Below, piece by piece: positions 27,191 to 39,287 of a DNA stretch of 64,000 nucleotides (position 1 is its first letter; each line of letters starts with the position of its first letter). The stretch is from NCBI GenBank assembly GCA_023053575.1, contig JAKZAP010000001.1, positions 24,384,533 to 24,448,532 on the forward strand, given 5' to 3'. The translations under genes were made by a program, and so were the position numbers. Below the pieces are notes generated by a model. It searched no databases. It was given only the letters and a program-made list of their open reading frames with translations, and was not told where the DNA came from. This DNA is from Branchinecta lynchi. Taxonomy: Eukaryota; Arthropoda; Branchiopoda; Anostraca; Branchinectidae.

Positions 27191-29344
27191 AGTTATATCA
27201 TAAGCATTCTAGCACTTATGTCTAGAACCCCCCACCCAAGACCCAAGATGAAGCCACGACTCGATCCGACCGCTGGGTCATCTAGCAGCCCGGGTCGGAA
27301 GCGCCCGACATGGGGAGGATGCAATCATAGTTTGACTTTGGATTTAACAAAATGTTTTTATTGTAGCAGGCATATGTAAAATGTGTAGAATAATTAGACT
27401 AATTATTTGCATTATCGATTTCTTGAAGTATTTTGTTTTCTGTTTTTTCTTATTAATTCCCGTAAGTCCAAAGAATTAAGGAAGTAAAGTTGATCACAAT
27501 AAAGAAACGCCGTAAATTATACTAAATTCGTTATAGTGATTTCTTGAAGATTCTGAAACTGAGCTATATAATATTCAGCTTCCGAGACCGAAAAATGTCA
27601 AACTGTTCGATGATTTCTTCTTCCGACATATCTAAACATTCACATGGTGATATACTTAGTTGTTTTAATCCTCATACACGCCACTCCATCTTTTCGAAGG
27701 TTCTAGTAATCTTTTGACAAGCGCCCCGATATCAATGAATAGTTAACTAGCAATGGCGGATTGGCGTTCAGGAGTGAATTGTGTTCACGTAATTTGTGGA
27801 CAACGTTGGCTACCGTGAGGATATTGGGGAACACAAAGGTAACAGTGTGTTCGTAAAAATTCGACCCATCGAAAAATGATGGTGTCTTCCACCTTCTCGA
27901 CCCACATGAATCAAAGACTTTAAGGCAAAAGTCAAAATGTTTGGTTCGACATCCTAAAATGAAAGCGAATTTTAAGAATATTAAAAACCCCGAAAAGATG
28001 TAAAATTGACTTTATTATAGTTTGCGTCACGCTCAGTTAAATATTAAAATATTTGACATATTCGTAAAACTTCTTTGTTTCAAATTCCATTGTCATAATA
28101 CTTTGTATTTCTCTTATTCTCCTGTCACCCCCCAAAAGCTTGTCTAAAGAGTCAGCTGACAACCGCTGCTACCCTGTCCAGTGTGAACAGGCTTAGTATT
28201 TTCTTCTTCGGTGGGGCCTGGGCCGTTTCGGGAAGCCGTGTGCTCCACTTCGGCCTTTTCTTCAATTTTCTACTCGGGTATGAGTAGTAATCGTGGCCGC
28301 TCCATGCCTGGGGTTAGCCGCTTCCCAGTGCTTACATGCAAAGATGATTGTGGTACAAGCTTTAATTTCCCACATTACATAATCTACAGCTTGTGGATCT
28401 TACACTTCTGCTTACGCTCGACTTTTCTACTCCGTGGTCTACTGCGATATACTTTGTCTGCTGAGGTAACGAATTGTACTGTCCCGCGTTGGCTCCACCT
28501 CCGCGTCGGGAATCGCTCGTATTTTATTCGACTGAGCATGATAGCGTAACTTGGTCGGGGGATGGAGGTTCTACATTAGTCTTAAAAGTTATTAATTACA
28601 CACAGTTTCTATTCCACAGCAGAACTCACCTAAACATTGGCTAACCAAATTCTGGACATATTAGAGTAATGGTGGTATTTCTACCGGTACTCTTTTTTGA
28701 AATTTCAATAGGCTAGTGCCTACTCTATTCTCTCTTGTTACCCCATCTAGCCTACGTGTCGAAGTTTTTGTGTTACAAATTAATTAATTACTACAAGGGA
28801 AAAGCTACTAACCCAGAATTTGGAACCGCAATATTGCTCGATCCCTGACGTCATTCTATACGCTAAAGAAGCGCAATATCCATCCGTATCTACACCACAG
28901 TAATTTGTTGACTGATTTATCGAGGTTCTTTTCTGATTCGAATTTCGTCGCTAGGATTTCCTGTTATCCGCACTGGATCTTATCTGACGGATGACTTGCA
29001 TAAATACTCCAGCCTGTAATAATGGCAAGGTAATAATCACATGTTGAAAAGAAAAATAAAGCTGTTCAACTACTAATCGCATCAGGTGGCAGATCCGGTT
29101 TTGCTGAGCAGTAAATACGCCAGGTGAGTAGTTGCAGGAGCGGAAGAAGCTACCTTATACCAAAATACTAAAATCTACAATCTTGATTCTGGATTTACGT
29201 TTACCAGCTACATCTGCAAATAATCGTTGCAATAAACACTATTTAACGTTGGACTGGAAAGATTTACGTGCCGGCTAGCGTCTTCCCAAAATCATCGGGC
29301 TAAAGCAGTAACGGAATACAGGAAAAGTGATTCTGCTCGAGGCA
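27191..29344. other. Intergenic, no firm feature
   Basis: Mostly AT-rich unique sequence. 28211-28549 has a 112-codon plus ORF and GC-richer composition without any recognisable domain. Confidence 0.35.
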
Positions 29345-29363
29345 AATCTACCGCTAGCTGGCG

Positions 29364-29437
29364 ATTGATAGTTCAATTGGTTGGACATCGGCATATCGAG
29401 CCAAAGGTTGCCGGTTCAAATCCCACTTGTGGAGTAT
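29364..29437 (+). other. tRNA-like sequence (pseudogene or SINE head)
   Basis: ATAGTTCAATTGGTTGGAC fits a D arm and box A; GGTTCAAATCC is a perfect box B. The anticodon loop would read ATATCGA between a GGC/GCC stem. Acceptor and T stems pair poorly, so a functional tRNA is unlikely. Confidence 0.45.
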
Positions 29438-29952
29438 TTTTTATTTTTAGTTTACTACTATTAAACTGCATTATTGCAAAAGGTTCGTTTTTGTACAAAA
29501 CCGAATATTGTCAAAATGATAAATCTGTGCGCCGCAGAAAAAGATAAAAATCGAAAAGCAGCCTGTTTTCTGCTCGTCAAGAGAAAATTTGGTACAAAAC
29601 CAGACTGTGTTCAAACTGTGAGCCTCTGGGTGGAATTCGTAATTTGGTAACAGTCTTAGCCTGTGTCTTTTTATTAAAACAATGTTTACAACGGGTACGA
29701 TGTCTTTCTATGTCTTTCTCGGAAACTCGAACAAAAGACTGTCAGCCTGACAAACTGAAAACATTCGTCTTTCGTTCTTACAAACTCAAAACACACGACT
29801 TGAAAATCTCTCTGTAACAATAAAACTGGAAACGGGTCAATTGCGGGCGAAATTGATTCATAATCTCATAACTGCCTTTACGTCGTTCTGGTAAAGTCTC
29901 TGAGGCTCACAAGCTCAAACATAAGACGGCCACACTGACAAGCTCATGACAT

Positions 29953-31332
29953 CAGAGGCGTTACTAGCCAAAACGTTTGGGGGGGGGGGGGGCAAGGTAT
30001 ATACCGACTGGCTGTTCATTATTACCGACTGTAAAAAAAAAAAAAAATTTTGACGAACAACCGCCAGTTCAAACAAACAAGAGCTATGAGCTCATATGGC
30101 ACTTGTTACGCGTAGGTGGTGTGAGAAACGAGAAAGTTAATCTGAGATTTCTCCGATACTCCTCCCCATCGTGCTCGGATCCGGTCCCGACCCTAAGATA
30201 TGTCATCTAATGCATACGACATATCTATTTTCCGAGTTTCATTCAATTCGCTGCTGGTATAACCCCTATGCGAGCCACAACATTTCCGAGACTCCCCCCT
30301 TCCACACCCTCCCCCCATTGTGGCTGAATTCGACTCGGACACATAGACTTCGCATCTCTAAAATCTTCTCTTCCGGTCCACGTTAAGTTTAACTCGAATC
30401 GGAGCATATCTGCAAATTCTCCTCCTACCTTGGTCGGAACCGGTCCGGACGCCAATAACAAATCTAGGCCGCATATACTTGCTACATCACGATCACTCCA
30501 CTCTGAGTTTCACACGATTTCCGGTTCTCCCCTCCGCCCCACGCCCCAGATTCGTCGGATCCGGTCCGGACTTTAAATGAGACACCTGAGACACGAGATC
30601 TCTCCAGATGTCAAGTTTCATTAAGATCCAATAACCCGTTCGAAAGTTATGCATGTCCCTATTTTTCGGATTCCGCCACCTCCCCCCACGATGGTCGGAT
30701 CGGGCAAGTGAGTATTTTCAGTGATGTATATAGAGCTTGTGCTTATTCTTACCACCAAGTTTCATCCCGACCGCTCCACTCTGAGGGTTTCACGTGATTT
30801 CCGTTTCCCCCCTTCGACCCCCCCCCCCCCCCCCAGATTCATCGGATCCGGTCCGGACTTGAAATGAGGCATTTGAGACACGCGATCTTTCCAGATATCA
30901 AGTTTCATTAAGATCCGATCACCCGTTCGAAAGTTATGAATGTCCCTAGTTTCCGGATTCCGCCCCCTCCCCCTCCCCCCACGATGGTCGGATCGGGCAA
31001 GTGAGTATTTCCAACTTAGTCTGGTCAGGTCCCTGATATGCCTGCCAAGTTTCATCGTATAGGATGTGGAAGTGCCCGAACTAGCAAAACCTGGTTAGAC
31101 AGACCGACAGACCGACCGACCGACGGACGGACAGAAATTGCGATCGCTATATGGCACTTGGCCGAAGGGCAAGTGCCATAAAAATCGACCATTTTTACGA
31201 AGATCGTAAAACTGTTTAACTGACGGTTTCCAAACAAAAAATCGACTGTTTTTACGAAAAATCGCGGAGCTTCGCGCCGACTCTGCTATATTTTACCGAC
31301 TGGCCGACAACTTTGGGGGGGAGGGCGTCGTA
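29953..31332. mobile_element. hAT element (CAGAGGCGTTACTAG family) interrupted by R2
   Basis: Left end CAGAGGCGTTACTAGCCAAA, G run, ACCGACTGGCTG. It resumes after the R2 copy with AATCGACC..AATCGACTGTTTTTACG, GCGGAGCTTCGCGCCGACTC and a GGGGGGGAGGGCGTCGTACG end, in the same order as 26519-26877. The right terminus is degraded and the target duplication is not clear. Confidence 0.7.
30077..31184 (+). mobile_element. R2 repeat, ~1.1-kb internally deleted copy inside a hAT element
   Basis: Starts ACAAGAGCTATGAGCTCATA, TGGCACTTGT. Ends AGAAATTGCGATCGCTATAT, GGCACTTGGCC and the complement GGGCAAGTGCCATA. The host hAT continues on both sides, which defines the R2 ends and shows no evident target duplication. 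Confidence 0.85.
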
Positions 31333-31876
31333 CGTTCATTTTGACAAGCTTAAAACTCACAACCGTCATACAGTCTAGCTCAAAACGTACGAGTGGCAGT
31401 AAGACTTTCTGAATCATAGGGGGTGCGTCAGTAGTATAGTCAGATAATAGGATACTTAAACCCCCATTCTTATTCCTTTATTCATTTCGTTGATCCATTC
31501 TTAACCACTTTTGAGCCATTGGTTTGTTTGCCACTTGTTGTCGGCATATGAGTCCATTTTGGGCCGATTTTGTTTTTTTCCCTGTGTTCTTGTGGAAGGT
31601 TCCATGTGGTGTTGAGATCCATTTTCGTCCGACTTTTGTAGGGTGTCGGTAACATCCATTCTGGACCGATTTCTTTGGGGAGCAATGAGAAGAGATGCTG
31701 CGATTCATTTTAGGCCGATTTGGAATTGAGGAAATGGAAACTTAGATTTTGTGGGTAGATTTCGGTCCAAAATGGGTACTGCTGAAGTGGTGGGCGGGTC
31801 TTAAGGAATAGATACTGAGATTCAGCACAGACTCGGTACTGTCCAATTTGCTCTAAAAATTCAAACAACCGGTTTT

Positions 31877-32050
31877 ATATTTGATAGTGCAAAACGGATA
31901 CGACATCTGAATTTTATTTTATGTTTTTTCCCACAAGTTCGTTCTTTCAACTTGAGCGGTTTTGAGCCCGAACAGGACCCTTGCCAGGAAGGGCTGAAAT
32001 ACAGCTCCAATAAAATTCAGCTGTCGTATCCGTTTTGCACTATCAAATAT
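31877..32050. mobile_element. MITE with ~40-bp near-perfect inverted ends
   Basis: ATATTTGATAGTGCAAAACG, GATACGACATCTGAATTTTA at the left; the inverse with one mismatch at the right, ending CACTATCAAATAT. The interior has GGACCCTTGCCAGGAAGGGC. A TA dinucleotide at both edges would fit Tc1/mariner, but this is not certain. Relatives lie at 8067-8147, 25060-25160 and 42960-43070. Confidence 0.85.
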
Positions 32051-32200
32051 AACTCGCAGTCAGCTTGGGCTGAAGGAATATTTAACTGGTTCTATGCATG
32101 AATAGTATGACACGCGAACACTCTTCGGAAGCATAGTGGTCGCTACACAACTGGTTTGCAATAAATATTTCTTTTTATTTACGAACAATGCCCCTTTTAA

Positions 32201-34540
32201 ACAAGACCTACGAGCTCATATGGCACTTGTACGAGTAGGCTGTACAAGAACGACACCTCACTAATCTTTGCATTTGCCATATTTCACTATTTTCCATGTT
32301 CGTTATGCTCCGAAAGAGTTTTCGCGTCTCATGCTACAGATGCGTAAAACCGGTTATCTGGATCTGGATATTTAGTTTCACTCATTTCTGAGCCGTTCCG
32401 GCATCGTCTCAATTGTCTGTAGCAAATGCACATGACTGTTCAAACTTTCATCCCAATAAATCCATTTGTTTGATCCCTAGACGTGCTACACGATTTCCGG
32501 TACTCACTCTATCTCCACCTACCGTGGCCGAGTCTGGTTCGGAATAAAAAAAATCGACCACCTAAAGCATCTTCTTTTATACCATCTATCAAGTTTCACT
32601 CGAATCTGAGCATTTTTGGAAAGTTCCGGTACCCCCCCCCCCTTCCCACCAACGTTGTCGGAGCCGGTTCGGGCCCAATCTCTTAATTCCCTGTTCCTGT
32701 CCATCAAGTTTTACTGAAATTGGAGCATAGCCTATCTGCAAGTTTCCAGTACCCCCCCTACCTTGGCCGAATCCGGCCCGGACGCCAAATAACAAATCTA
32801 GGACGCATAAACTTGGCACTGTCGAATTTGCATCTCATTCGGTCCATCCGTTTGGTTTTTGTGCATGTCAAAAGTCCCCCCACCCCCAATTCCCCTAATC
32901 GTGGTCGCATATGGTTCGAACGCATGTTTTACATGTCGAGGCCATCGATTCGTATCACCCATGAAGTTTCACTCGAATCAGACCACTCGTTTGCAATTTA
33001 CAGAAGTCAATTTCCATATTTCTCTTCTCTTGCTCCCCAAAAAATGCTCGGATCTAGGAACGGAAGTTTCCAGGGGTATGTTGTGTCAGGTTCTTAAGTC
33101 AAGATAATTCGGGTCGCTAATATGCCTGCAAAGTTTCGTTGTCGTTTTACATCTGGAACTATTCTAACTCACCACTACCGGAATTCCAGGAAACCCCCTC
33201 CAACTCCCCCACAGAGCCACGAAAACATCTGGCTCCTTCAATTTCATCTAGGCCTAATGCTTGTTCCATTCATTAGGTTTCGTCCCAATCCCTCTGCTCT
33301 TAGAGTTTCTTGACTTCCCCCCCCCCATCCCCACAGGTATCGGACCCGACCCGGACGTGACACTGAACGTCCGAGGTGATAGCTCACCAGACAAGTTTCA
33401 TTCAAATCCGATCACCCGTTCAAAAGTTATGCACGCCACTAGATTCCGGACTCCCCATCCACCCACTCCCCCCACGATCGTCGGGTCGGAGAAACGGCTG
33501 TTCTCAAGTCAATCTGTTTGGATCCCTGAAATACCTGCCAACTTTCATCGCCCTAGGACACCAGGAAGTATGCCGAACTCGGGGGATCGCTAGAAATCCG
33601 GACCCCCACCCCAACTCCCCCACAGTGCCCTGATCCGGTCCGGTTATGTCAATGACGTGTCTAGGACTCGTGCTTGTTTTTCCCACCATGTTTCATCCCG
33701 ATCCCTCCACTCTAAGCGTTTCTCAAAATTTCCGGCTCCCTCCTCCAACTCCCGCCAGTGTCATCGGATCCGGCCCGGATTTAAAGTGAGATGTCTGAGA
33801 CACGAGGTCATCCTAAATATCAACTTTCATCAAGATCTGATCACCCGTTCGCAAGCTAAAAATACCTCAAATTTTGGCTTCACCCTCCCTCCACTCCCCC
33901 CCCCCCCAGATGGTCGAATCGGGGAATTGACGATTTCCTATTTAATCTGGTCGGGTCCCAGACATGCCTGTCAATTTCCATCATCCCAGCACATCAGGAA
34001 GCGCGGAACTCGCGGGATCACTACAAATTCGGACTTCTCCCCCCCCCCACAACTCCTCCAAAGTGAGCGGATCCGTTCCGGTTATATCAGTCACGTATCT
34101 AGGACTTTTGCTTGTACTTTCCACCAAGTTTCATCCGGATCCCTCCACTCTTAAGTGTTTTCCAAGATTTCCGGTTTCCCCCTCCAACTCCCCCCAATGT
34201 CACCGGACCCGGCCTGGATTTAAAATGGAGGGTCTGAGACACGAAGTCCTTCCACATATCAAGTTTCATTAAGATCCGATCACCCGTTCGTAAGCTAAAA
34301 ATATCTCATTTTTCCTATTTTTTCCGGATTCCCCCTACCTCCACTCCCCTCCAGATGGTCGGATCGGGGAATCGACAATTTCTAATTTAATCCGGTCCAG
34401 TTCCTGATATGCCTGCCAAGTTTCATCGTCCTAGCTTATCTGGAAGTGCCCGAACTAGCAAAACCGGGACCGACAGACCGACTGACGGACAGAAATTACA
34501 ATCGCTATATGGCACTTGAGTAAGCTCAAGTGCCATAAAA
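32201..34540 (+). mobile_element. R2 repeat, full length (young copy 2)
   Basis: Starts ACAAGACCTACGAGCTCATA, TGGCACTTGT. Module order is the same as 18630-20930, with small indels mostly in C runs. Ends with the ATATGGCACTTGAG hairpin and AAAAA. The short ORFs across it are translations of repeat modules. Confidence 0.88.
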
Positions 34541-34910
34541 AATTGATCCCTTTCTTACAAAACAAAGACAGTGGTTTGAATCAAGACGAACGCCAAATCT
34601 TCTTGTTAGCACATTTTCTATCAGATAGTTGTTGAGGAGCAGGTTATACGAATAATCGGAAGAACACAACAAGGGCTACGATATGGCACTTGTTATGAGT
34701 AGGTGGTTCAAAAAAGTAAATTAGAACGTCACAGAATACCCCCCATCGTCGGGAAATGCGGTTCTAACACAGAAATAGGATATCTAGTTTCATTCAAGTC
34801 TGAGCATTTCCGGCAACGCCTCGGATCATCTGTAGGGCAAATAGCTTTTCTTCCTTCAAAGTGTTAGCACAATGGATTCACTTGTTTAATTCCTATAGAC
34901 GTCCTACACG

Positions 34911-36418
34911 CAGTGGCGAAACTAGCCTATCTTCGTGGGGGGGGGGGGAAGCCCAGATTTTACCGACAAGATCTAACAATTTACCGAGAAAAGGCGCCGT
35001 TAGAACCAGATCGTATCGGGGCTCTGTGGGGGAAGTTTGAGGGGTTTCCCGGAATTGCGGTGATCCGGGCTCGGTACTTCCTGATTTGCTCGGACGATGA
35101 AACATGGCTGGCATATTAGTAACCCGACCAGATTCACTTGACCCGACACAATACCTTAAAACTTCCATTCCTGGATACGACAATTTCTGGGGGAATGAGG
35201 GAAGAAGAATCTAGAAATGACTGACGGTTTGTCCGATTCGAATGAAACTATGCGCAGTGGCGAAACTCGCCTATCTTCGTGTGTGTGGGGGGGGGGGGGG
35301 CAAGCCCAGATTTTACCGACAAGATCTAACAATTTACCCGTCGAAAGGCGCCGTTGCCGCTGCGCGGCAATGGCGCACATTCCCCGCGAGCGCATCTTAC
35401 AACCGTTGTAATGATAAATTCTAACATGTCATTTGATATGTTACAATTTATTATTACAACGGTTGTAAGATGCGCTCGCGGGGAATTGCCATTCTCTTCC
35501 TGGCACCAATGGTTATCAAATCCGTCTGTTACGATGATAACTCTCAAAGGGGTTGGGATATTTTGTTGAACTTTGTGATACTCTTCAAAAACCAAACGGG
35601 TTCATGGGCCCAAGAAAGTGCTCGGATTCTGAAACTTGCCCCAGATGTTCAATTTATCCGCGTCCGAGAACAGAATTGCAATGAGGTCTCGGATCATCTC
35701 CTCATCGACAAAGATTGTGATTTTCAGAAAAGAAGCTTCCTGATTACCGATAGGGCTTCTGTGCGGTATCAGAAACGGTATGAGGAAACTGTTTTATCAG
35801 ATCTCTTGCAGTAATTAAAAACGGAATCCGCGCACCGTCTCAGCACCGACAAATGTTGCCGATTTCCCAACAAGAAGTTTCCTGGCTTACCGACAGAGCT
35901 TTTGTCCGTATCAGAAACTGAATGATAAAGCGTGCTATACCGACAAACGCTACCAATTTCCTGACAGCAAGTTTCCTGTTTTACCGACAGAGTTTTGTCA
36001 GTATCAGAAACGGAATGCTAAAGCGCGCCGTTACCGACAACCGCTGCCTATTTCCCAACTGGAAGTGTTCTGTTTTACCGACAGAGTTTTTGTCGGTAGC
36101 AGAAACGGAATGCTAAAGCGCGCCGTACCGACAACCGCTGCCTATTTCCCAACTGGAAGTGTTTTGTTTTACCGACAGAGCTTTTGTTGGTATTCAGATA
36201 CTGACTGCTAAAGCGTGCCGTACCGACAAACGATACCTATTTCCCAACGGGAAGCTTCCTGTTTTACCGAAAGAGCTTTTATCGGTATCAGAAGCAGAGT
36301 GATAAAAAGCGTTCGTCGGTGCTTCGCACTGACAAACACTGTCGATTTACCGACAAGATTTTTCGTGGGGGAGGCAGCTGCCCCCCCTCGCCCCCCCCCC
36401 CCCTAGTTTCGCCCACTG
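34911..36418. mobile_element. hAT element (CAGTGGCGAAACTAG ends) with 8-bp target duplication and ~95-bp tandem repeats
   Basis: Left end CAGTGGCGAAACTAGCC; right end CCCTAGTTTCGCCCACTG. CCTACACG flanks both sides (34903-34910, 36419-36426). 35840-36330 holds about five ~95-bp units (TTTCCTGTTTTACCGACAGA, TATCAGAAACGGAATG). A second left end (CAGTGGCGAAACTCGCC) starts at 35255 after an R2-derived piece (about 35004-35254), so the element is chimeric. It also carries the 108-bp palindrome at 35379. No transposase. Confidence 0.8.
35379..35486. repeat. 108-bp near-perfect palindrome
   Basis: ATTCCCCGCGAGCGCATCTT, ACAACCGTTGTAAT .. folds back on ATTACAACGGTTGTAAGATG, CGCTCGCGGGGAAT with only a few mismatches and almost no loop. 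A second copy lies at about 38654-38763. Confidence 0.85.
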
Positions 36419-36974
36419 CCTACACGATTTACGGTTCCCTCTCAAACTACCCCCATCGCGGCCAAATCTTGTGCGAACACGTTAATGTATCATATAACGC
36501 AACTTCTCATACCACCTGTCAAATTTTACTAGAATCTGAGCATTCTAGGGGAAATTCCTGTATTCCAAGTTTCATTCAAACCCTCCACTCGTTTGATCCC
36601 TGTGCGAGCCACACAATTTCCGGGACTACCCCTTCAACTCCCACCACTGTTACGAAACTGAAACATAAACCTCGCTCTCTGATATTCCCGTCCATCAAGT
36701 TTGACTGGAATCAGAGCATATCTGAAAATTTCCAGTTCCCGCCTCCCTCCGCCTTATCCTGGCCAAATCGGGCCGGACGTCAAATGATAAACCTAGGCCG
36801 TACAAACTCGGTACTGTCCAACTTGCATCCCATTCGGTCTATCCTTTTGGTTTTTGTGCAGTCATCGTTCTTAGCACATCTGGAAGTATCCTAACCCCCG
36901 ATCAAGGGAATTGAGGGAAACCCCCTCCAACTCCCCCAACAGTGGCGACATGTGGTTCGAACGCACGTTAGGGC

Positions 36975-39150
36975 AGCGGTTGTCGGTAACGGCGTGCTTT
37001 AGTATTGCGTTTCTGACACTGACAAAACTCTGTCGGTAAAACAGGAAACTACCTCTTAGGAAATTGGTAGCGTTTGTAGGTACAGCACGCTTTATCATTC
37101 AGTTTCTGATACGGACAAAAGCTCGGTTGGTAAGCCAGGAAACTTCTTGTTGGGAAATCGGCAGCATTTGTCGGTGCTGAGACGGTGCGCGGATTCCGTT
37201 TTTAGTTACCGGATTCCGTTTTCCGTTTACCGTTTCTGATACCGCACAGAAGCTGTGTCGGTAATCAGGAAGCTTCTTTTCTGAAAATCACAATCTTTGT
37301 CGATGAGGAGATGATACCGACACAAGCCTTGTAAGGAAGTCAAGCCGATGATCGGATCGAGATCCCATCCCGATATCGGTTGTTTTTATTTTTCGATAGG
37401 CTACGGTGACCGTCTTGTCGGTAAAATAGGAAATCTCTTTTTCTTTCTATTTACATCTTGAATGGATAAAAATCGTGTCGTTAATTTCAGTAACTGTGAA
37501 CTGTTCGTCAGTGCGAAGACTTTTTGATGTGATGACTGGAATATTCTCGTTGGTAAATACGAAAATGTTATGGGTAAAAGAACTAAACAAACCCCCTCTT
37601 CGTTCCTTTCTATTCCTTAACGGAAAACCAACCACACCGGCAAACTTGTTTTGCTTGGTTTGTTCTTAGATGATTTCTGTATTCGCACCCATAAACAGCC
37701 CTTTTGGTTGATCTGGCTGTAGAGGTTACAGTCAATTTGGGAAATAGTCCCAGTGATACCCCCACCAATTCGGCCCACCGAGGTTCGATTGGGCCAGGAT
37801 CGCAAGTATCACCAAGTTTATCTCAATTGCTCAACCCATTTGGCCACTAAGCATTTAAGAAAAGGTCCAGGACCCACCTCTAATCCCCCCCACAGCTCTA
37901 CCACCATGGCAAGAAGAAGTTCTGACATATTAATGGCATATTTGGCATCTGCATCTACCATCCATCAAGCATCACTCGGATCGGAGCATTTCCGAAAAAA
38001 TTACAGTGGGCCTACCGGCCCGGTACCTCCCCACCACCACCACCAGCTCCACCTTCACCCCACGGACGTCCGATCCGGTTTGGGCCTCGAGCTACGTGTC
38101 TAGGTCCCATGAAGTTTTATTCCAATCACTCCATCAGCTCTGCCCCTACTGGTATTGCAATATTTCCGAGACCTCATTGCAATTCTGTTCTCGGACGCGG
38201 ATAAACTGAACATCTTGGGCAGTTTCAAAATCCGAGCACTTTCTGGGGCCCATGAACCCATTTGGTTTTTGAAGAGTATCACAAAGTTATCATGCCGCCT
38301 ACGTTCCACCCACATGTCAGATTTCGTTCGGACATAGAAACAGCAAATTTAGGCGTCTGCTCCCATCAGCCATTCGTGAAACTGGATTGCCCGTACTTTG
38401 ATTCGATGCATCCTCATACCAAATTTCAACAAAATATCCCAACCCCTTTGAGAGTTATCATCGTAACAGACAAACTTTAGGAACTCGTAGGTGCTAATGT
38501 TTTCGAACCACAGAAAGCCGCGTAGCTTACAAGGGTAAATCTTCAAGCAGTGAATTAGTCTGTTGGAATGTCTCTTTTTCGGGTTTGCAAGACAATTTAC
38601 TGCATAGTATGTTCCTAGTTCCATTTGATAACCATTGGTGCCAGGAAGCGAATGGCAATTCCCCGAGCGCATCTTACAACCGTTGTAATAATAAATTGTA
38701 ACATATCAAATGAGATGTTACAATTTATTATTACAACGGTTGTAAGATGCACTCGCGGGGAATGTGCGCCAGTACCGCGCAGCGGCAACGGCACCTTTTG
38801 TTGGTAAAGATCTTGTCGGATCTTGTTAGTTAAAGTTAAAGATCTTGTTAGATCTTGTCGGTAAAATCTGGGCTTGTCCCCCCCCCCAGGAAGACAGGCT
38901 AGTTTCGCCACTGTGCATAGTTTCATTCGAATCAGAAAAACCGTCAGTCATTTCTAGATTCTTCTTCCCTGAATTCCCCCAGAAATTGTCAGATCCAGGA
39001 ATGGCAGTTTTAAGGTATTGTGTCGGGTCAAGTGAATCTGGTCGGGTTACTAATATGCCAGCCATGTTTCATCGTCCGAGCAAATCAGGAAGTACCGAAG
39101 CCGGATCACTGAAATTCCGGGAAACCCCCTCAAACTTCCCCCACAGAGTC
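36975..39150. repeat. Right arm of large inverted duplication (hAT plus R2 sequence)
   Basis: In reverse it matches 34985-36080: ~95-bp units at 36975-37320, AATTGCAATGAGGTCTC region at 38165-38270, palindrome at 38654-38763, hAT end TAGTTTCGCCACTG finishing at about 38917, then R2-like GCATAGTTTCATTCGAATC. About 37330-38160 is additional, partly R2-like sequence absent from the left arm. Confidence 0.7.
38654..38763. repeat. Second copy of the 108-bp palindrome
   Basis: ATTCCCCGAGCGCATCTTAC .. GTAAGATGCACTCGCGGGGA, with the same AACCGTTGTAAT core. Lies in the right arm of the inverted duplication. Confidence 0.85.
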
Positions 39151-39287
39151 CCGATATGTTCTGGTTCTGTCAAGAACTCGTATAGGGCTAAGGCTTGTTC
39201 TTCCCACCAAGATCCATCCCAATCGCTCAACTCGCAAGCGTTTCACGAGATTCCCTTGTTTCGTACATGTATTTTTTGTTCACCCTT

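Larger units (their letters stand above)
34669..36960 (+). mobile_element. R2 repeat interrupted by a hAT element
   Basis: 34669-34910 (ACAAGGGCTACGATATGGCA..) continues after the hAT at 36427 with ATTTACGGTTCCCTC. The join across the insertion is exact once one copy of CCTACACG is removed. The right side merges into the inverted duplication near 36960. Confidence 0.75.

Noticed and set aside
28211..28549. 112-codon plus ORF in GC-richer DNA
   Set aside because: No domain, no splice context and no second copy; protein-like character not convincing.
29364..29437. Functional tRNA gene
   Set aside because: Box A and box B are good, but acceptor and T stems do not pair; kept only as tRNA-like.
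33657..34154. 165-codon plus ORF
   Set aside because: Lies wholly in R2; the sister copy at 18630-20930 has different frames.
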